Positions 10,769-23,315 are shown, counted from the first letter of the stretch. The stretch is 64,000 bases of DNA from Helianthus annuus (GCF_002127325.2 NC_035449.2:141566820-141630819), one strand, 5' to 3'. Notes: generated by a model not told the origin, from the sequence alone. A program made the numbers and translations.

Positions 10769-13722
10769 ATAAAATCTCACATATATTTGTTTCGTTGGAA
10801 ATTCGATAGCATGGATGGATTGTTGGGGTGGTGTAAAGCAGTGGGGCACCAAAATGGGTACGCCATAGTCATCAAACGCACGATCTACGACAAACCCCCA
10901 AGCGGGCAGCCGTTAAAAATTTGGCTAACGTGTGATTGTGTCGGCCACCACAAGCCAACAGCCACTGTGAGACGGACCGGGAGCAAGAAAACCGGTTGCG
11001 AGTTCCAATTGATCGGAAGATACAGAAAGTGGTCACGGTATTGGGATCTAAGGGTTGAACATGCTCAGCATAACCACAACCCTTTCTCTATCCAAAGGGT
11101 TATCCGTCCCTAATGAGGCTGACTCCAGAAGAAGAGAGGATGTTGGAGCAACTGACGTACCAGAATATGAAACCACGAGACATTCTTACTATCATTAAAG
11201 AACAGAACCCCGAGAGTGTCTCAACAAGAAACATCATATACAACGCCCGTGCCAAATTGGGTTGAATTCAGGAAGTCGGCGAGACACCAATGCAAATACT
11301 TTTCCAGCATTTGACAACAGTTGGGTTTGCTTTCTTCCACAGAACATATGGAAACGAAGAAAGGGTATATGATGTTTTCTTTATCCACCCGGTGTCGAAT
11401 AGGTTGTGGCGTGCCTTCCTGCATGTGTTGCTTATTGATTCCACCTACAAGACGAACTGGTACAACATGCCGCTAGTTCATATTGTCGGTGTCACGTCCA
11501 CATCCATGTTGTTCTGCGTTGCGCATGCGTTCATAGCCAACGAGAAAGAGGAAAACGTCACGTGGGTGCTACAGAGGTTGAAAGACTCACTGGACGGTGT
11601 CATGGAGCCCCGTGTAATAGTAACGGGCAAATATCTTGCCCTCATGAACGCATGTGCAAGCGTGTTTCCCAACGCTAGACACTCACTTTGTAGGTGCCAC
11701 ATATAACAAAACATCGCAAAACATTGCAAGCAAAGCATTAAAATGGAACAAGCGTGGGACAAGTTTTTATACAAGTGAAAGAGGCTGCTTAACTCAACAA
11801 CCTAAAACGACTACAACTACTGGTACGAGCGTATACGAGCAGGACTGCCAAGCAAAAGACGCTACCGTAAGTTTCCTAGTAATTTTATTATTAATCGTAC
11901 TTATCTAACTTGTCTTGACTGCACTTCACTTTGTTTTCAGAGATCATGGACTACTTGTTCTTAAATTGGTTACAATCATATGGAGACTGATTTGTGGCTT
12001 ACTGGACCGACCAACATTTGAACTTCTAACAATGCACAACCTACAAGGTAAAAGGGTCAACATGCGCTCTTTAAGAAATACCTCGGCGAACCAAACCACA
12101 CGCTTGATAAGGTTGTACCGCTTATCGATCAGCTAATGAAAAACCAGGTTATTGAAATAAAAGCCAGCATTGAAGCAAGCAGGAGCCGGGAAATGGGTCC
12201 ATATAACGAAACTTTTTTTGATCTCGTTCGAAAGAAGGTTTCACATAAATGCCTGGACCTGTTAAGAAACGAAGTTCAACAAATAGAGATCTTAAAAGCA
12301 GCTAACGGTATATGTGTGTGCCGTTTGTTTACAAGCTGTGGGCTGCCATGCGCGTGCCGATTGGTACTGTATATACAAAATCGTAATACATTCTTCAACC
12401 AACCACGCCTTTTAATAAGCGCATTTCATCACGCAATTATTTTAACGTTTTCTCTTGTTTTTTTTTTATTTTAATGCAGATCAAAAGATTCTGTTGGAGC
12501 TAATAGACCCCTTTTGGCAAAAGCTGGATTTGATACCTTTAAACGAAGAGTGCGAGGAGGAGTTCTTCGACATAGACAACGAATTGGCTAATCTTAAACA
12601 ACGTTTTTTTTGGGCAGCCGAGAGCGATTAAGAGAAACATGTTTCAGAAGATAAAGAAGATGGTTAACCCCATTCAAACAAATGCCAAACAGCCAGTCGT
12701 GAAGAAAAATCCATGGGGTCGTCCAACCTTAAAGGCTCAGCAAGAAAGGAAGGTTGATTCTTTTGCAGAGCCTTCTAGGCACAGTTTTATCTCTCTTCGG
12801 TCATCTTTAGACGCGCATGGTGATTCTCCGGGCATTGGTACACAAGAGTCGCACACCCAACCTGCAAGACATTGCTCATTTGTCCAGTCAAAAAGTGATC
12901 ATCGTGGAATGTCGACGTTCATCGACGAGAATGCGAAGGGCGCTAGGCAATGGAAGGGTAAGCAAAAGGTGGAAAAATCAATGGAAGAGGCACTGTCGTT
13001 ACCTTTACTGCCTGCAGTACAGCTTAACATATTCAAATACTACCAACAGTTCATACCACCTTGCTTCCATCCATACCTAAGTCATATTCAAGATGTTCTG
13101 GGCGATGTTAATTGTGGCTTTCGATCTATAGCGGTCGACTTGTCGCTTTAGGAGAATGAGTGGGCATTAATACGAAAGGAGCTTCTTGGTGAGTGCAACC
13201 GTACCAAGACCTGTGTAAAGGAATAAATTCCACCGAGTATAACATAGTTCGAAACTCCTTCGATTATAACGGTATAGGGGTTGCAGCGGAAGATAAGTGG
13301 TTGTTAATGCCTTTCTCGGGAATTTCTGATAGCTAACAGGTGGAATGTGATTTGTCACTTATTAAGCGACATCGATTGTGCTATGTTTTTTCCTTTGTCG
13401 ACAACAGCCGAAGAGAGTCTTCCTCATCAAACTGTTACACTCGTGCATGTATTCCGGAACCATTATATTCACGTCAGGTTAGAGGGGGAATATCCAATGC
13501 CTACCTCGTCTGGGTTCTGGCGACAACCCACACGGCGTCGGCCGACAGCAAGCTGGGAAAGCTTTTACAACGAACGTATAACTCGATATCAGAAAATTGT
13601 TAATGAATACAAGACGCATGATTTCGTGGTGACTAGTGATAAGAGTTGTTCGGTTTCTGTAGTCGTTGGTTATGATCTTATTTGATGTTTCGACAATTTG
13701 TAATGGAAACTTGATTTCATGG

Positions 13723-13725
<3 letters not shown>

Positions 13726-13764
<39 letters not shown>
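13726..13764. repeat. (TA)n microsatellite, left arm
   Basis: An uninterrupted TA run that ends exactly where the MITE at 13765 begins. Confidence 0.9.
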
Positions 13765-13766
<2 letters not shown>

Positions 13767-14166
13767 CTAGGAGTTGGCCAGAAAGTCCAAATTTCCTAAA
13801 AAGTGTAAAAAAGTCATAAAACACCATAATGTCAACCATAAAACACACCAAAAACCCACAAATAATATGATGAAGATTACTAAAACATCATGTATGCGAG
13901 TTTTGTGTTGTGTTTTAGATGTTAAGGCTCTGATTATGGAATGACAAATATTATTGTGTTTTATATTGTTTAGCATTTTGTGTTTTATATTCATAGTTAT
14001 ACGATGGTGTGTTTGAAGTTTTTATGGACTATTAGAGTTTGAATATGGTGTTTTAGTAATATTCATTCTATTATTGGTGAGTTTTAGGTGTGTTTTATGC
14101 CTGAAATTATTGTGTTTTATGACTTTTTACACTTTTTAGGAAACTTGGACTTTCTAGCCGAACCTC

Positions 14167-14170
<4 letters not shown>
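13765..14170. mobile_element. MITE embedded in a TA microsatellite
   Basis: This 406-bp element has about 60-bp terminal inverted repeats. The left end includes AGAAAGTCCAAATTTCCTAA and the right end its complement with a few changes, continuing into AAGTGTAAAAA and GTCATAAAACAC on both sides. It is bounded on both sides by long TA runs, as in microsatellite-targeting MITEs of the Micron type. It has no coding capacity. The superfamily is not certain; TA duplication would also fit Tc1/mariner. Confidence 0.75.

Positions 14171-14209
<39 letters not shown>
14171..14209. repeat. (TA)n microsatellite, right arm
   Basis: A TA run starting exactly at the right end of the MITE. Together with the left arm it suggests insertion into, or amplification of, a single TA tract. 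Confidence 0.9.
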
Positions 14210-14211
<2 letters not shown>

Positions 14212-14300
14212 ATATGCGTGAAATGGAAACTTGTTTTCAAATTACCTTCAAACGATTGAAATTCGCTTCTAAATTGTTTCATTCCAATCATCAGGGCAAA

Positions 14301-14540
14301 TTACATAAGGATAGCACGTAGACGAGCAACAAACTGCGCCGCCATCCCCTTCTGAATAGAAAACCATAATCTACTAAAAACAAAGCCTCGCCCCTGAGGG
14401 GTCAAAAAGTTGTTGTGGACCACATGCTGAATTCTAGCCAAGAACCGAACCGCCTCCGGCGCCAAGGAGCCGAACGTGTCAAATGCCAGGGGGACAAAGG
14501 CTTGCTGATTATCCTCATAAGCTTTCGCGTAATTTTCCAC
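14301..14540 (-). pseudogene. Fragment of a transposon-like plant protein (C-terminal end)
   Basis: A 79-codon minus frame with a protein-like composition ('AFVPLAFDTFGSLAPEAVR', 'FVFSRLWFSIQKGMAAQFV'). It resembles the C-terminal tail of a family of plant hypothetical proteins associated with retroelements (LINE-type reverse-transcriptase polyproteins), but I recognise it only by general appearance. No upstream domain is present: the sequence beyond 14540 turns into AT-rich DNA. It is best treated as a stranded fragment, not a gene. Confidence 0.35.
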
Positions 14541-15788
14541 CTTCTTTTACCGAATTACCTTCTAGATCTAAATAATTTGGTAGAACTTCAAACGTGGCCG
14601 AATTGCTAAATAGCACCTATCAATATATGACGTTTTTATTCTAGCTGTTATTTTATATAATTTTATATCTTTTAGCATAAGGCCTGGATTTAGCAACTTC
14701 AACTTCCTCATCTGAGATGAACCTTGCCACGATCAATCTTTTCCCTCATCTATTGGGTATAGAAATTTACTCTACATGTAGTCGGGCTCATAACAATTGA
14801 GCCACACCCGCTTTGGATTTTGACCAACACAATCACACATGCAATTCACACAATAATGTCTCATCATAATCAGTGATGAATCCATAATTTTCTTCTAATG
14901 GGTTCCTTTTGGTAAATTCTTTTTAATTCTTACTATTTTTTTCTAAATTCTATAAGATCCTCACTGATTTTTTCTATGTTTTCCAAACGCACTTGATTGC
15001 TAGGAACCCACAAACGTGAGCTGGATCCGCCCCCAATCATAATCATACATGTAAGAATCAATGTCTTAAATTGGTGAGCATCAATGTTCTCAAATAACCT
15101 TATGAGAATCATGTTCTCAAATAACCTTATGAGAATCATGTTCTCATATTTTGAGGAGCAATATTCTGAAATTCAACTTTTGAGGATCAGTGTTCTCAAA
15201 CTAAACCTATGAGAATCAAGTCTTTAATTCCCTTTACATGGGGATCATATTCGCCAAGGCAAAATTGGAAAATGTAGTTTTTAATACACAAAGTACTTGC
15301 AAGTTTTACTAAACACTACCATACATCATTTAGCACATATTAACTAGAACTAGCAAGCAAATACATAGTCGAAGCACATAAATCATGGCCAAACAATAGT
15401 CACTTGCATTAAGTTTTAGGAATTGTGCAATCAAACATCTTTATTGTTAAAACAAACAAATTTGTCATAATCCCCGTTTGAGAAAACACTAAGGGTTTGT
15501 TTGGTACGGTGTAATGGAATGTATGCAGGAATGGAATGGACGATGTAATGGAATAGATTATTACCATTCCAGGTCTTGTTTGGTTACCATGTGAGAATGA
15601 AATGAATCATTACTTTGTGTTATTTGGTAAGAAATAATAGAAGAAGGAATAAAATCGATGGTGAGTGACGATAGTCAGTGGTGGTGGTGGTGGTGGGTGG
15701 TGACGGCGATGGGTGGTGGCTGGGGCGGAGGTAGGTGGCGGCAATGACAAAGGTAGTGGGTGACGTCGACGGTGGTGGTCGGTGGTGG
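14541..15788. other. Noncoding DNA with minisatellite and GGT-rich tract
   Basis: No gene is supported. It contains the 27-bp tandem repeat at 15085-15145. A block near 15490-15600 (GGGTTTGTTTGGTACGG, GGAATGGAATGG, TTGTTTGGTTACC) looks like the end of an unidentified MITE. A GGT/GGTGG-rich low-complexity tract (about 15675-15793) is the target of the Ty3 element that follows. Its other half continues at 27183-27240. Confidence 0.5.
15085..15145. repeat. 27-bp tandem minisatellite
   Basis: Two exact copies of a 27-bp unit (15085-15111 and 15112-15138, beginning TGTTCTCAAATAACC) are followed by a partial third. Diverged relatives lie nearby (near 15165-15220). The short minus frame across it reads the repeat and is not a gene. 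Confidence 0.85.
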
Positions 15789-15793
15789 AGGTG
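15789..15793. other. Target-site duplication AGGTG (left)
   Basis: AGGTG directly precedes the left LTR and is repeated at 27183-27187 directly after the right LTR. Confidence 0.95.
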
Positions 15794-16739
15794 TGTCACA
15801 CCCCAACCGATGGCGGAATCATCGGGGCGCGGCACTGAGCGAAACAGATTGTTCAGAAGTTTCCACAACAACTATCATACAATTCAGTTATATAACACGT
15901 CCCATACCGTGTCCCAAATAATAACAAGTTATCATAGAAATCAACTAAACAATATGGGAACTGTTCCGACAACTCAAATCCTTAATTATTACAGACCGAA
16001 AATAAATATTGTTTTAAGACTTCTAGACGGCTAACTATAGATCTTACTGACTACAGGTGCCAGTACAAGATCTACAGATAATTATGGCCCTGGGTCAGGT
16101 ACGTGGACACTGTCCTAAGGTCACAAACTCCTAGAAGCTTATTATTGCCTCGCTTCCCTAGCACGCTAGTAGCTTAAACACCTGTCACATACGTTAAAAT
16201 AAAAGTCAATACATATAATGTAAAGGTGAGTACACAAGTTTGATATAGCATATAGAGTTCGAATAGTTTACGCATAACCAAGCACGTACACAAGGGCAAA
16301 CGATGCATGTAAATTATCAACATGGGACCATCGATACCAACGACTTCGAGTTGACTGTCCGAGACAGTTCGCAATACATGATTACCACCGTAATCCATGC
16401 AAGTAATTGTCCTTAGCAACCCCCGTGTGAACGGGTGCTGAGTCCAAACTATAGTACTACGTTGCTAAAGCAGGTAGATAGCACTCCACGTGTAAACATA
16501 ATAAACAGCAATCATTTAGACAAGTAATACATGCAAGTAGGTTAGCGTTCAAATAGTTTGTGTTGTTCGTGAATTTGATAGATTACGTATGTAACACCCA
16601 AAAGTGCTGAAAGCAAAAAGGGATCGAGTATACTCACAGTGGTTGATTGTGGATTGAAGGGAGCACTGAGAATAGGTTAGCCTGAATAGTTCGATAACAC
16701 AACGATGAGTAACGCGGAAAAAAAAAATAAACAATGTAC

Positions 16740-17265
16740 TTGGATCGAGTAGGCCATTCGATCGGACAGCAGTTCGATCGAATGGGCTGTTCGATCGGTT
16801 TGAAAGTCCGTTCGAACATCCATTCGATCGGCCGGCTGGCTCGATCGGCTGGTTCCTTCAAGTGGATTGTTTCTTCCTTTGATGTGAAGGATGTGTTTGT
16901 GTATGATGGTTTGTACTACCTTTCAAGTTGGCCGATCGAACAGCTGTTCGATCGGTTAGCCCAACCGATCGGTTAGCATTGCAGACTTGGCAAGATGTCA
17001 CTCGATCGGTTAGCATGCTCGATCGGGTGACATTCCAATGTTTCAAAAAGTCTAAGTGTTTTAAAGTATAGTATCTCATGATCCGAGCAGTAGTGATTAC
17101 AATCGAGTGGCGTAGTCGATCGAACAGTACCTCGTCAATACTACACTTTTGTGAGTTGGTGGGTCTAAGTGCTAGTCGATCGGTTAGCCTAACCGATCGG
17201 CTGGCATAGTCGTTCGGTTGGGCTGTTCGATCGAACAGCCTAGCCGTTCGGCCAGCTTCTCGATT
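16740..17265. repeat. CGATCG palindrome cluster, downstream of TATA
   Basis: More than fifteen copies of TTCGATCG, CCGATCGGTTAGC, CGATCGAACAG and variants are spread over about 500 bp of the transcribed part of the LTR. They share the motif of the upstream cluster. The other LTR carries the same at 25326-25851. Confidence 0.85.
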
Positions 17266-17954
17266 CGGTTAACCTATCACTTAACACTTGGTTATTCCCG
17301 TTAATTGTGGATGTTTTAGAGATATTTTGACTACGAGTTGAACCACAAAGCTGAAGTCCCTACTTAGTCTACTGACTCGAGCAGGAATCACCCAAACTCG
17401 GTCAGAGACGGTTTGGAATCCAAGTTTAACGTTTAACCCGAAATCGGTATATCTCCCGGTAGAACCCGAATCTTGAACCATGTGTTTGTTTAGAATGGTT
17501 TATAAATCGGTTCAAGTCTCGTTTTCACCTTTTTGAGTGTAAAAGAGTTGAAAGATAGATGAAAACCCATCTTCCAATCCTTTTCCACCGTGAAATGTTA
17601 AGATCTTTGGAAGATTTTAAGTTATTGATGTGGAAATCGGTTAGATCTAGCTTATTCATGGTTGAATGAAGTCAAGAACATGAAGTTCTTGATGAACACC
17701 AAGAACACCATGATGACATCACTCAAGAACACCTAGATCTTGGTGATTTCATGGATGAAATTCAGATTTTGAAAGATAGAAAGATGGAGAATCGATTAAT
17801 GAACAAAAACGTACAAGGATTAGAGCGAAATACTTACCGGTTTGAGAGAAATCTGAGATTTAGTGAGAAGAAGAGGCTGGTCGGTCAGAGCTTTTCCAAA
17901 AGTGGAAAGGTTGACAAAGACAGCCCTATTTATAGGCTTCCAAAAGAGGAAAGG

Positions 17955-18060
17955 GTCAGCTGATCGAACAGCATCCCTGATCGAGCAGCTGTCCGATCGA
18001 ACAGCCTGTTCGATCGGCTAGCCTGTTCGATCAGGTTGCCCTGTTCGATCGGCTTGCCTG
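17955..18060. repeat. GTTCGATCG palindrome cluster, upstream of TATA
   Basis: About seven copies of GATCGAACAG or CTGTTCGATC with CGGCTAGC/CGGCTTGC spacers, ending next to the TATA box in the element's orientation. The identical cluster lies at 26541-26646 in the other LTR. Confidence 0.85.
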
Positions 18061-18596
18061 GTTTTGAGTGTTTCGCGACGATTTTTGATATTTCGAGTTC
18101 GATGAACGATGATTTGAGAATGATAGAATTCCTAATCAAATTACTTTTAGTCCCAACTACTTTATCTAGCATACAAGCATCCTTACAACCATTTCGGGTT
18201 CGATATCCTATTGAGTTTGATTCACCTTTGAGTCTTGATTGATTTGATTGATTCACCACACACTTTAACATAAAAGTAAACATGCACAAGTAACACATAA
18301 GGTACACACACACGTGTAAAAGTACTAAAATTATCCACACTTGAGTTCGATGATTGATTTGACTAGCTTGATTATTGATTGACTAGCTTTATTGCATTGT
18401 TACTTCCTATCATTCACAGTCGGTCGTTGATTCACAGTTCGATTATCGGTCGATTAGTTTGATTATACAACACTTACTCCAAATAATACGAAAATCAAAA
18501 TGAAACTAAAATGAAATTAATCTTTATTAATCTTTAATTCCAATAACAGTCAACACTTGACTTTGACTTGACTTTTGGAAAACACGGGGTGTTACA

Positions 18597-18610
18597 GTCT
18601 CCCCTCCTTT
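18597..18610 (-). promoter_or_regulatory. Polypurine tract (plus-strand primer site)
   Basis: On the element's strand AAAGGAGGGGAGAC abuts the 3' LTR start (TGTAACACCCC). It is preceded by the 17-bp inverted repeat AATTTCGGGACGAAATT (about 18616-18632), which also precedes the polypurine region of the second Ty3 element at 54064-54080. Confidence 0.85.
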
Positions 18611-18683
18611 AGGGAATTTCGTCCCGAAATTAGGCCGAGAACCGTACATCGCCGTGTGATTTCACCAATTTGATGCTTCAGAT

Positions 18684-21600
18684 CTATCTGAATAACTGCG
18701 GGTACTTGGCCTTCATGTCACTTTCGAGTTCCCAAGTGAACTCCGCGCCTCGTTTGCCTTCCCATCGTACTTTTACAATAGGAATGCGAGAGCGTCTGAG
18801 TTGCTTGGTCTGTCGGTCCATGATTTCGACAGGCTTTTCCACGAAGTGTAGCGTCTCATTGACCTGAAGATCGTCGAGTGGTATTATTGCGTCGTGGTCG
18901 GCTACGCATTTTCGAAGGTTTGAAATATGGAAAGTCGGGTGGACATTGCTGAGTTCCTCCGGTAATTCGAGTTTGTAGGCAACTTTACCGATCCTTTCCA
19001 GAATCTTAAAAGGTCCAACAAATCGAGGCGCAAGTTTCCCTCTTTTGCCGAATCGGACTACTCCCTTCCAAGGTGATACCTTTAGGAGCACGTAGTCGCC
19101 AACTGCAAATTCGCGGGGCCTGCGTCGTTTATCGGCGTACATCTTTTGTCTGTCCCGGGCCTTTACCAAATTTTCCCTTATCTGGTGGATCTTGTCAGTC
19201 GTTTCTTGCAGAATCTCGGGCCCAGTCAATTGTGAATGACCGACCTCGTGCCATACAATAGGCGAGCGACATCTCCTACCATACAAGGCCTCGAAAGGTG
19301 CCATTTCGATGCTGGAGTGATAGCTATTATTGTACGAAAATTCGACTAATGGTAGGTGTTTGCTCCAACTACCACCAAAATCAATAACACACGCACGGAG
19401 CATGTCTTCAATAGTACGAATCGTTCTTTCAGTCTGCCCGTCGGTTTGCGGGTGGAATGCGGTACTCAAATTCAGCGTCGTACCAAGAGCTGCTTGAAAT
19501 GTTTCCCACAATCTCGATGTAAACCGAGCATCGCGATCAGAAATGATGTCTCGAGGCGTACCATGATTTTTAATGATCTCGTCGGTGTAGATTTGGGCTA
19601 GCTTGGCCACCTTATAGTCTTCTCGTATTGGCAAGAAGTGAGCTGATTTGGTTAGACGGTCGACTATAACCCAAATACTGTCGTGACCTGATGGCGTGGT
19701 CGGAAGCTTAGTTATGAAATCCATAGCTATGCTCTCCCACTTCCATACGGGTATCGGCGGTTGTTCGAGTAAGCCTGAAGGTCTTTGGTGTTCAGCCTTG
19801 ACTCTTGCACAAGTTAAACAGCTACCAACATATAGGGCAATATCCCTTTTCATCCCAGGCCACCAGTACTTGTAGCGAAGGTCCTGGTACATTTTGTCCG
19901 CACCGGGATGGATGGAATATCGGGATTTGTGGGCTTCGTTCATGATGATCTTTCGCAAATCTGTCCTCCTCGGAACCCAGATTCGGTCCAGATAATAGAA
20001 TATCCCGTTGGCTTTGCTCACGAGCTGAGTTCCATCGTGATAGATTCGTTCCTTCTTCAACGTACGCTCGTTGAAGCAAGCGTGTTGTGCTTCGCGGATG
20101 AGAGCTTCGAGGTTATACTGAGCCTGGATGTTTCGAACACCTATCACGTAATTCTTTCTGCTGAGGGCGTCTGCAACTACATTCGCCTTGCCTGGGTGAT
20201 AACGGATCTCACAGTCGTAATCGTTGAGAAGTTCTACCCATCGGCGTTGACGCATATTGAGTTCTCTCTGGTTAAAGATATGTTGTAAGCTCTTGTGATC
20301 GGTGAAGATCGTACACTTTGTACCATACAGGTAGTGTCGCCAAATCTTTAAGGCAAAGACAACTGCGCCTAGCTCGAGGTCATGGGTTGTATAGTTCTTC
20401 TCGTGGATTTTGAGCTGTCGAGATGCGTAAGCTATAACCTTGTCTCGTTGCATGAGAACACAGCCAAGTCCAAGGTTTGAAGCATCACAATAGACAACGA
20501 AGTCATCGCTTCCGTCCGGCAGTGTAAGAACTGGTGCATGGCACAGCATGTGTTTGAGGGTTTGGAAAGCAGTCTCCTGCGCGGTTCCCCACACAAAAGG
20601 CTTGTCTTTATGAGTAAGGGAGGTATGCGGTACAGCAATCTTTGAGAATCCTTCGATGAATCGCCGGTAGTAACCAGCTAATCCGAGAAAAGAGCGAACT
20701 TCTGACGGATTCTTTGGCGTAACCCATCCCTTGACTGCCTCAATCTTTGCGGGATCAACGTGTATACCCCGACTATTCACAATGTGACCCAGAAATTGAA
20801 CCTCCTCCAACCAGAACTCACACTTGGAGAATTTGGCGTAGAGTTGGTTTCCCTGAAGCAACTCGAGAACCAATCGCAAATGCTGCGCATGTTCGGCCCT
20901 CGATCTGGAATAGATCAGGACATCGTCGATGAATACAATGACGAAACGGTCTAAGAACGGTTTACACACGCGATTCATCAGATCTATAAAGACCGCGGGT
21001 GCGTTGGTCAAACCAAAAGGCATGACAACAAATTCGTAGTGGCCGTATCGGGTTCGAAAAGCGGTTTTGGGTATATCTTCCTCTTGAATCCGCAACTGAT
21101 GGTAGCCTGAACGTAGATCAATCTTGGAGAAACACTGAGCACCTTGTAGCTGGTCAAACAGATCATCGATTCTTGGTAAGGGGTATCGGTTCTTGATGGT
21201 CAGCTTGTTCAATTCCCGGTAATCGATGCACATTCGGAACGACCCGTCCTTCTTTTTGACGAAAAGGACTGGTGCGCCCCATGGAGAAGTGCTCGGGCGA
21301 ATGAAGCCTTTTTCAAGTAACTCTTGGAGTTGGTTTGAGAGTTCTCGCATCTCAGATGGAGCGAGTCGATACGGAGCTTTAGCCACTGGGTTGGCTCCTG
21401 GAATAAGGTCGATTCGAAAGTCGATATCACGACTTGGAGGTAATCCAGGAAGATCATCAGGGAACACCTGAGGAAATTCTCGGACAACAGGAACATCCTT
21501 GACTTCAACTTTCTTTTTCTTGTCCGTCTCTGCTACAACAATGTTGGCCAAGAAGGCTCGATATTCCTTGCGGAGATATTTGCGAGCTTGAAGACAGGAC

Positions 21601-23315
21601 ATGAGCTTGAGATCTTTCGCAGTAGTTTCACCATAAACACATAGAATATCACCACTAGCTAGCACAAAACGAATCATTTTATCGGCACACACAACTTCAG
21701 CATGGTTTTCACGAAGAAAGTCCATGCCTACTATGACATCGAAACTTCCGAGCTGCATTGGAATGAGATTAATCGGGAATACATGATTGTTGAGCTTGAG
21801 GGTACAATCACGGAGCACAGAATTGACAGCAATGGTTCTTCCGGTAGCGACTTCTACTTCGAAGGGTGTCGAAAGATAAGAGCGCTTACGTCTAAGAAGC
21901 TTCTCAAATTCAAATGACACAAAGCAGTTATCGGCTCCAGTATCAAACAAACATGATGCATATATACCATTCACAAGGAACGTACCATTGACCACGTTGT
22001 TGTCAGCTTGAGCCTGACGTGCATTGATGTTGAAGGTTCTGGCGTGAGCGGCTTGTTGTTGAGGCTGTTGTTGTTGTTGCTGGGGTTGTTGAGCTTCTTG
22101 TTTCACCACCCTGTTCGGGCACCGGTTTGCGAAGTGGTTAGGGTCACCACATGCAAAGCAGGTCCGAACATTGTTTACCGGGGCCTGTGCAGCTTGAGGA
22201 GCTTGAGGAGCAGGTAGCAGGGCTTGGTTAACAGCAGCCTGAGCTTGCGTTTGACGGGGACCATAGCGGCAACTCGCAGTGAAATGCCCGTAAGCGTTGC
22301 AGTGGGCACAGAATCGGCAGGCCACACCCACCGGGTGATGATAGGAACATGTAGCACAGAGTGGGTGGGGGCCGGTGTACGCACGCTTCGCCGGCGGCGC
22401 ATTGATTACTGGCGCGGTGCGCTGTGGTTGCTGCTGTTGTGGCGGTACCGACTGAAGAGGAGCAGCATTGGTTGCGGCGGCGCAACTCTTGTTCTTCTTT
22501 CTTCTTCTTGAAGACTTGGAGGCTTGAGCAGTGGTGTTGTCGGTTGATGCTGCGGTGACTTGATGCAGAGACTTGGTTTGTTTATCCCAGAAACCAGCCT
22601 TCACCCGCTTATCGTTAATCTCAGCGGCGAGTAGGTAGGTTTCCTCGATCGTTGCGGGCTTGGAGGCGTGAACAAAATCTGCGACACAATCCGGAAGAGC
22701 ACGGATGTATTTCTTGATGGTCATGTCAGAAGTCTTGACCTGGTCGGGACATATGATACTCAGTTGCTTGAAACGGGCGGTGAGACCAGCATTGTCTCCC
22801 TCCTTTTGCTTGATACCCCAGAACTCATCCTCCAACTTTTGGCGTTCGTGGGGAGGACATAACTCGTCCATCATGATCGCTTTCAATTCTTTCCACGTCA
22901 GCTCGTATGCAGCGTCGTTCCCGCGCTTGTTCCTTTCGGCGGTCCACCAGTCCAAAGCTCGTGACTGGAAGACACCGGTAGCATTGAGAGTACGGAGGTG
23001 ATCTGGGCATCCGCTTTGACGAAGGGTGACTTCTACCGAGTCAAACCAATGAAACAGAGCCGTAGGGCCATCTTCACCGGTAAACTCTTTTGGCCCACAT
23101 GCCTTGAATTGTTTGAAGCTAAAAGTAGCTTTGTTGGGATCTTTGGGCGTGAGGGTTCGGGATTCCTCAGATGACTTGCTTGCGTTCTCGAACACATCAC
23201 TGACGGCTTTCGCCAGGGTCTTAGAGATGATAGCAGCCAGACGTCGATCTCTTTTCTCCTGGCGGGTAAGACGCGAGCGTGATCTAGGTTGTCCAGATGA
23301 CGACATGGTCTGCAA
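18684..23315 (-). CDS. Gag-Pol polyprotein, Ty3/Gypsy Tekay-type
   Basis: A single uninterrupted frame of 1543 residues encoding all proteins for copying and inserting the element. Gag (about 60-240) is followed by two CCHC zinc knuckles (336-349 and 386-399). Protease has the active site DTGA at 458. Reverse transcriptase spans about 640-820, with FIDD catalytic residues D797/D798. RNase H (about 935-1050) has D944 and D1006. Integrase has an HHCC zinc site (H1129, H1136, C1166, C1169) and the D,D35E core (D1199, D1260, E1296). A GPY/F-type segment lies near 1432-1460. The C-terminal chromodomain-like tail (about 1490-1543) with 'IPIVKVRW' and 'FTWE' is typical of Tekay/Del chromoviruses and is thought to direct integration to chromatin. 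No residue that I know to be essential is missing. The start is the first Met; Met4 is an alternative. Confidence 0.95.
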   Translation of the reverse strand: MQTMSSSGQPRSRSRLTRQEKRDRRLAAIISKTLAKAVSDVFENASKSSEESRTLTPKDPNKATFSFKQFKACGPKEFTGEDGPTALFHWFDSVEVTLRQSGCPDHLRTLNATGVFQSRALDWWTAERNKRGNDAAYELTWKELKAIMMDELCPPHERQKLEDEFWGIKQKEGDNAGLTARFKQLSIICPDQVKTSDMTIKKYIRALPDCVADFVHASKPATIEETYLLAAEINDKRVKAGFWDKQTKSLHQVTAASTDNTTAQASKSSRRRKKNKSCAAATNAAPLQSVPPQQQQPQRTAPVINAPPAKRAYTGPHPLCATCSYHHPVGVACRFCAHCNAYGHFTASCRYGPRQTQAQAAVNQALLPAPQAPQAAQAPVNNVRTCFACGDPNHFANRCPNRVVKQEAQQPQQQQQQPQQQAAHARTFNINARQAQADNNVVNGTFLVNGIYASCLFDTGADNCFVSFEFEKLLRRKRSYLSTPFEVEVATGRTIAVNSVLRDCTLKLNNHVFPINLIPMQLGSFDVIVGMDFLRENHAEVVCADKMIRFVLASGDILCVYGETTAKDLKLMSCLQARKYLRKEYRAFLANIVVAETDKKKKVEVKDVPVVREFPQVFPDDLPGLPPSRDIDFRIDLIPGANPVAKAPYRLAPSEMRELSNQLQELLEKGFIRPSTSPWGAPVLFVKKKDGSFRMCIDYRELNKLTIKNRYPLPRIDDLFDQLQGAQCFSKIDLRSGYHQLRIQEEDIPKTAFRTRYGHYEFVVMPFGLTNAPAVFIDLMNRVCKPFLDRFVIVFIDDVLIYSRSRAEHAQHLRLVLELLQGNQLYAKFSKCEFWLEEVQFLGHIVNSRGIHVDPAKIEAVKGWVTPKNPSEVRSFLGLAGYYRRFIEGFSKIAVPHTSLTHKDKPFVWGTAQETAFQTLKHMLCHAPVLTLPDGSDDFVVYCDASNLGLGCVLMQRDKVIAYASRQLKIHEKNYTTHDLELGAVVFALKIWRHYLYGTKCTIFTDHKSLQHIFNQRELNMRQRRWVELLNDYDCEIRYHPGKANVVADALSRKNYVIGVRNIQAQYNLEALIREAQHACFNERTLKKERIYHDGTQLVSKANGIFYYLDRIWVPRRTDLRKIIMNEAHKSRYSIHPGADKMYQDLRYKYWWPGMKRDIALYVGSCLTCARVKAEHQRPSGLLEQPPIPVWKWESIAMDFITKLPTTPSGHDSIWVIVDRLTKSAHFLPIREDYKVAKLAQIYTDEIIKNHGTPRDIISDRDARFTSRLWETFQAALGTTLNLSTAFHPQTDGQTERTIRTIEDMLRACVIDFGGSWSKHLPLVEFSYNNSYHSSIEMAPFEALYGRRCRSPIVWHEVGHSQLTGPEILQETTDKIHQIRENLVKARDRQKMYADKRRRPREFAVGDYVLLKVSPWKGVVRFGKRGKLAPRFVGPFKILERIGKVAYKLELPEELSNVHPTFHISNLRKCVADHDAIIPLDDLQVNETLHFVEKPVEIMDRQTKQLRRSRIPIVKVRWEGKRGAEFTWELESDMKAKYPQLFR

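Larger units (their letters stand above)
10075..13685 (+). pseudogene. Mutator-like transposase, FAR1/MULE/SWIM/OTU type, decayed
   Basis: A chain of plus-strand segments in changing frames. The N-terminal exon at 10075-10428 (Asn/Pro-rich, 'DLNVLFNLNL') ends CAG|GTATAAC, a plausible splice donor. A FAR1-like DNA-binding segment follows at about 10800-11112 ('WCKAVGHQNGYAIVIKR', 'CDCVGHH'). The MULE transposase core at 11290-11706 contains 'LLIDSTYKTN' and 'SLCRCHI'. A degenerate SWIM finger lies near 12300-12370 ('CVCRLFTSCGLPCACR'). An OTU-type protease module runs from about 13021 to 13685 ('GDVNCGFRS', 'FRNHYIHVRL'). Lesions: stop at 10327, a shift near 11112, stop at 11263, further stops between 12475 and 12640 and at 13149. 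The second catalytic Asp of the transposase (usual T-D) is Gly at 11626. The encoded enzyme would cut and paste DNA in the nucleus. Intron boundaries beyond the first donor are uncertain. No terminal inverted repeats were recognised. Confidence 0.75.
15794..18596 (-). repeat. 3' LTR of the complete Ty3 element (family B)
   Basis: Starts TGTCACACCCCAACCG and ends GGGGTGTTACA on the plus strand. On the element's own strand it begins TGTAACACCCC and ends GGTGTGACA. It contains clusters of GTTCGATCG palindromes (16740-17265 and 17955-18060) on both sides of a minus-strand TATA box. Short frames in the LTR are low-complexity readings of these clusters. Confidence 0.95.

Noticed and set aside
15620..15871. 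Minus frame with His/Pro/Thr-rich protein and its plus-strand shadow
   Set aside because: It translates the GGT-rich low-complexity tract and crosses the LTR boundary at 15794.
16634..17079. Frames rich in RSN/PIE/DRV repeats, present twice (also 25262-25665)
   Set aside because: They are readings of the CGATCG palindrome clusters in the two LTR copies. Duplicate occurrence follows from LTR identity, not gene duplication.
22008..22511. Overlapping plus and minus frames across the Gag linker
   Set aside because: They overlap the intact polyprotein in other frames, and the Gln/Ala-rich linker naturally leaves other frames open.
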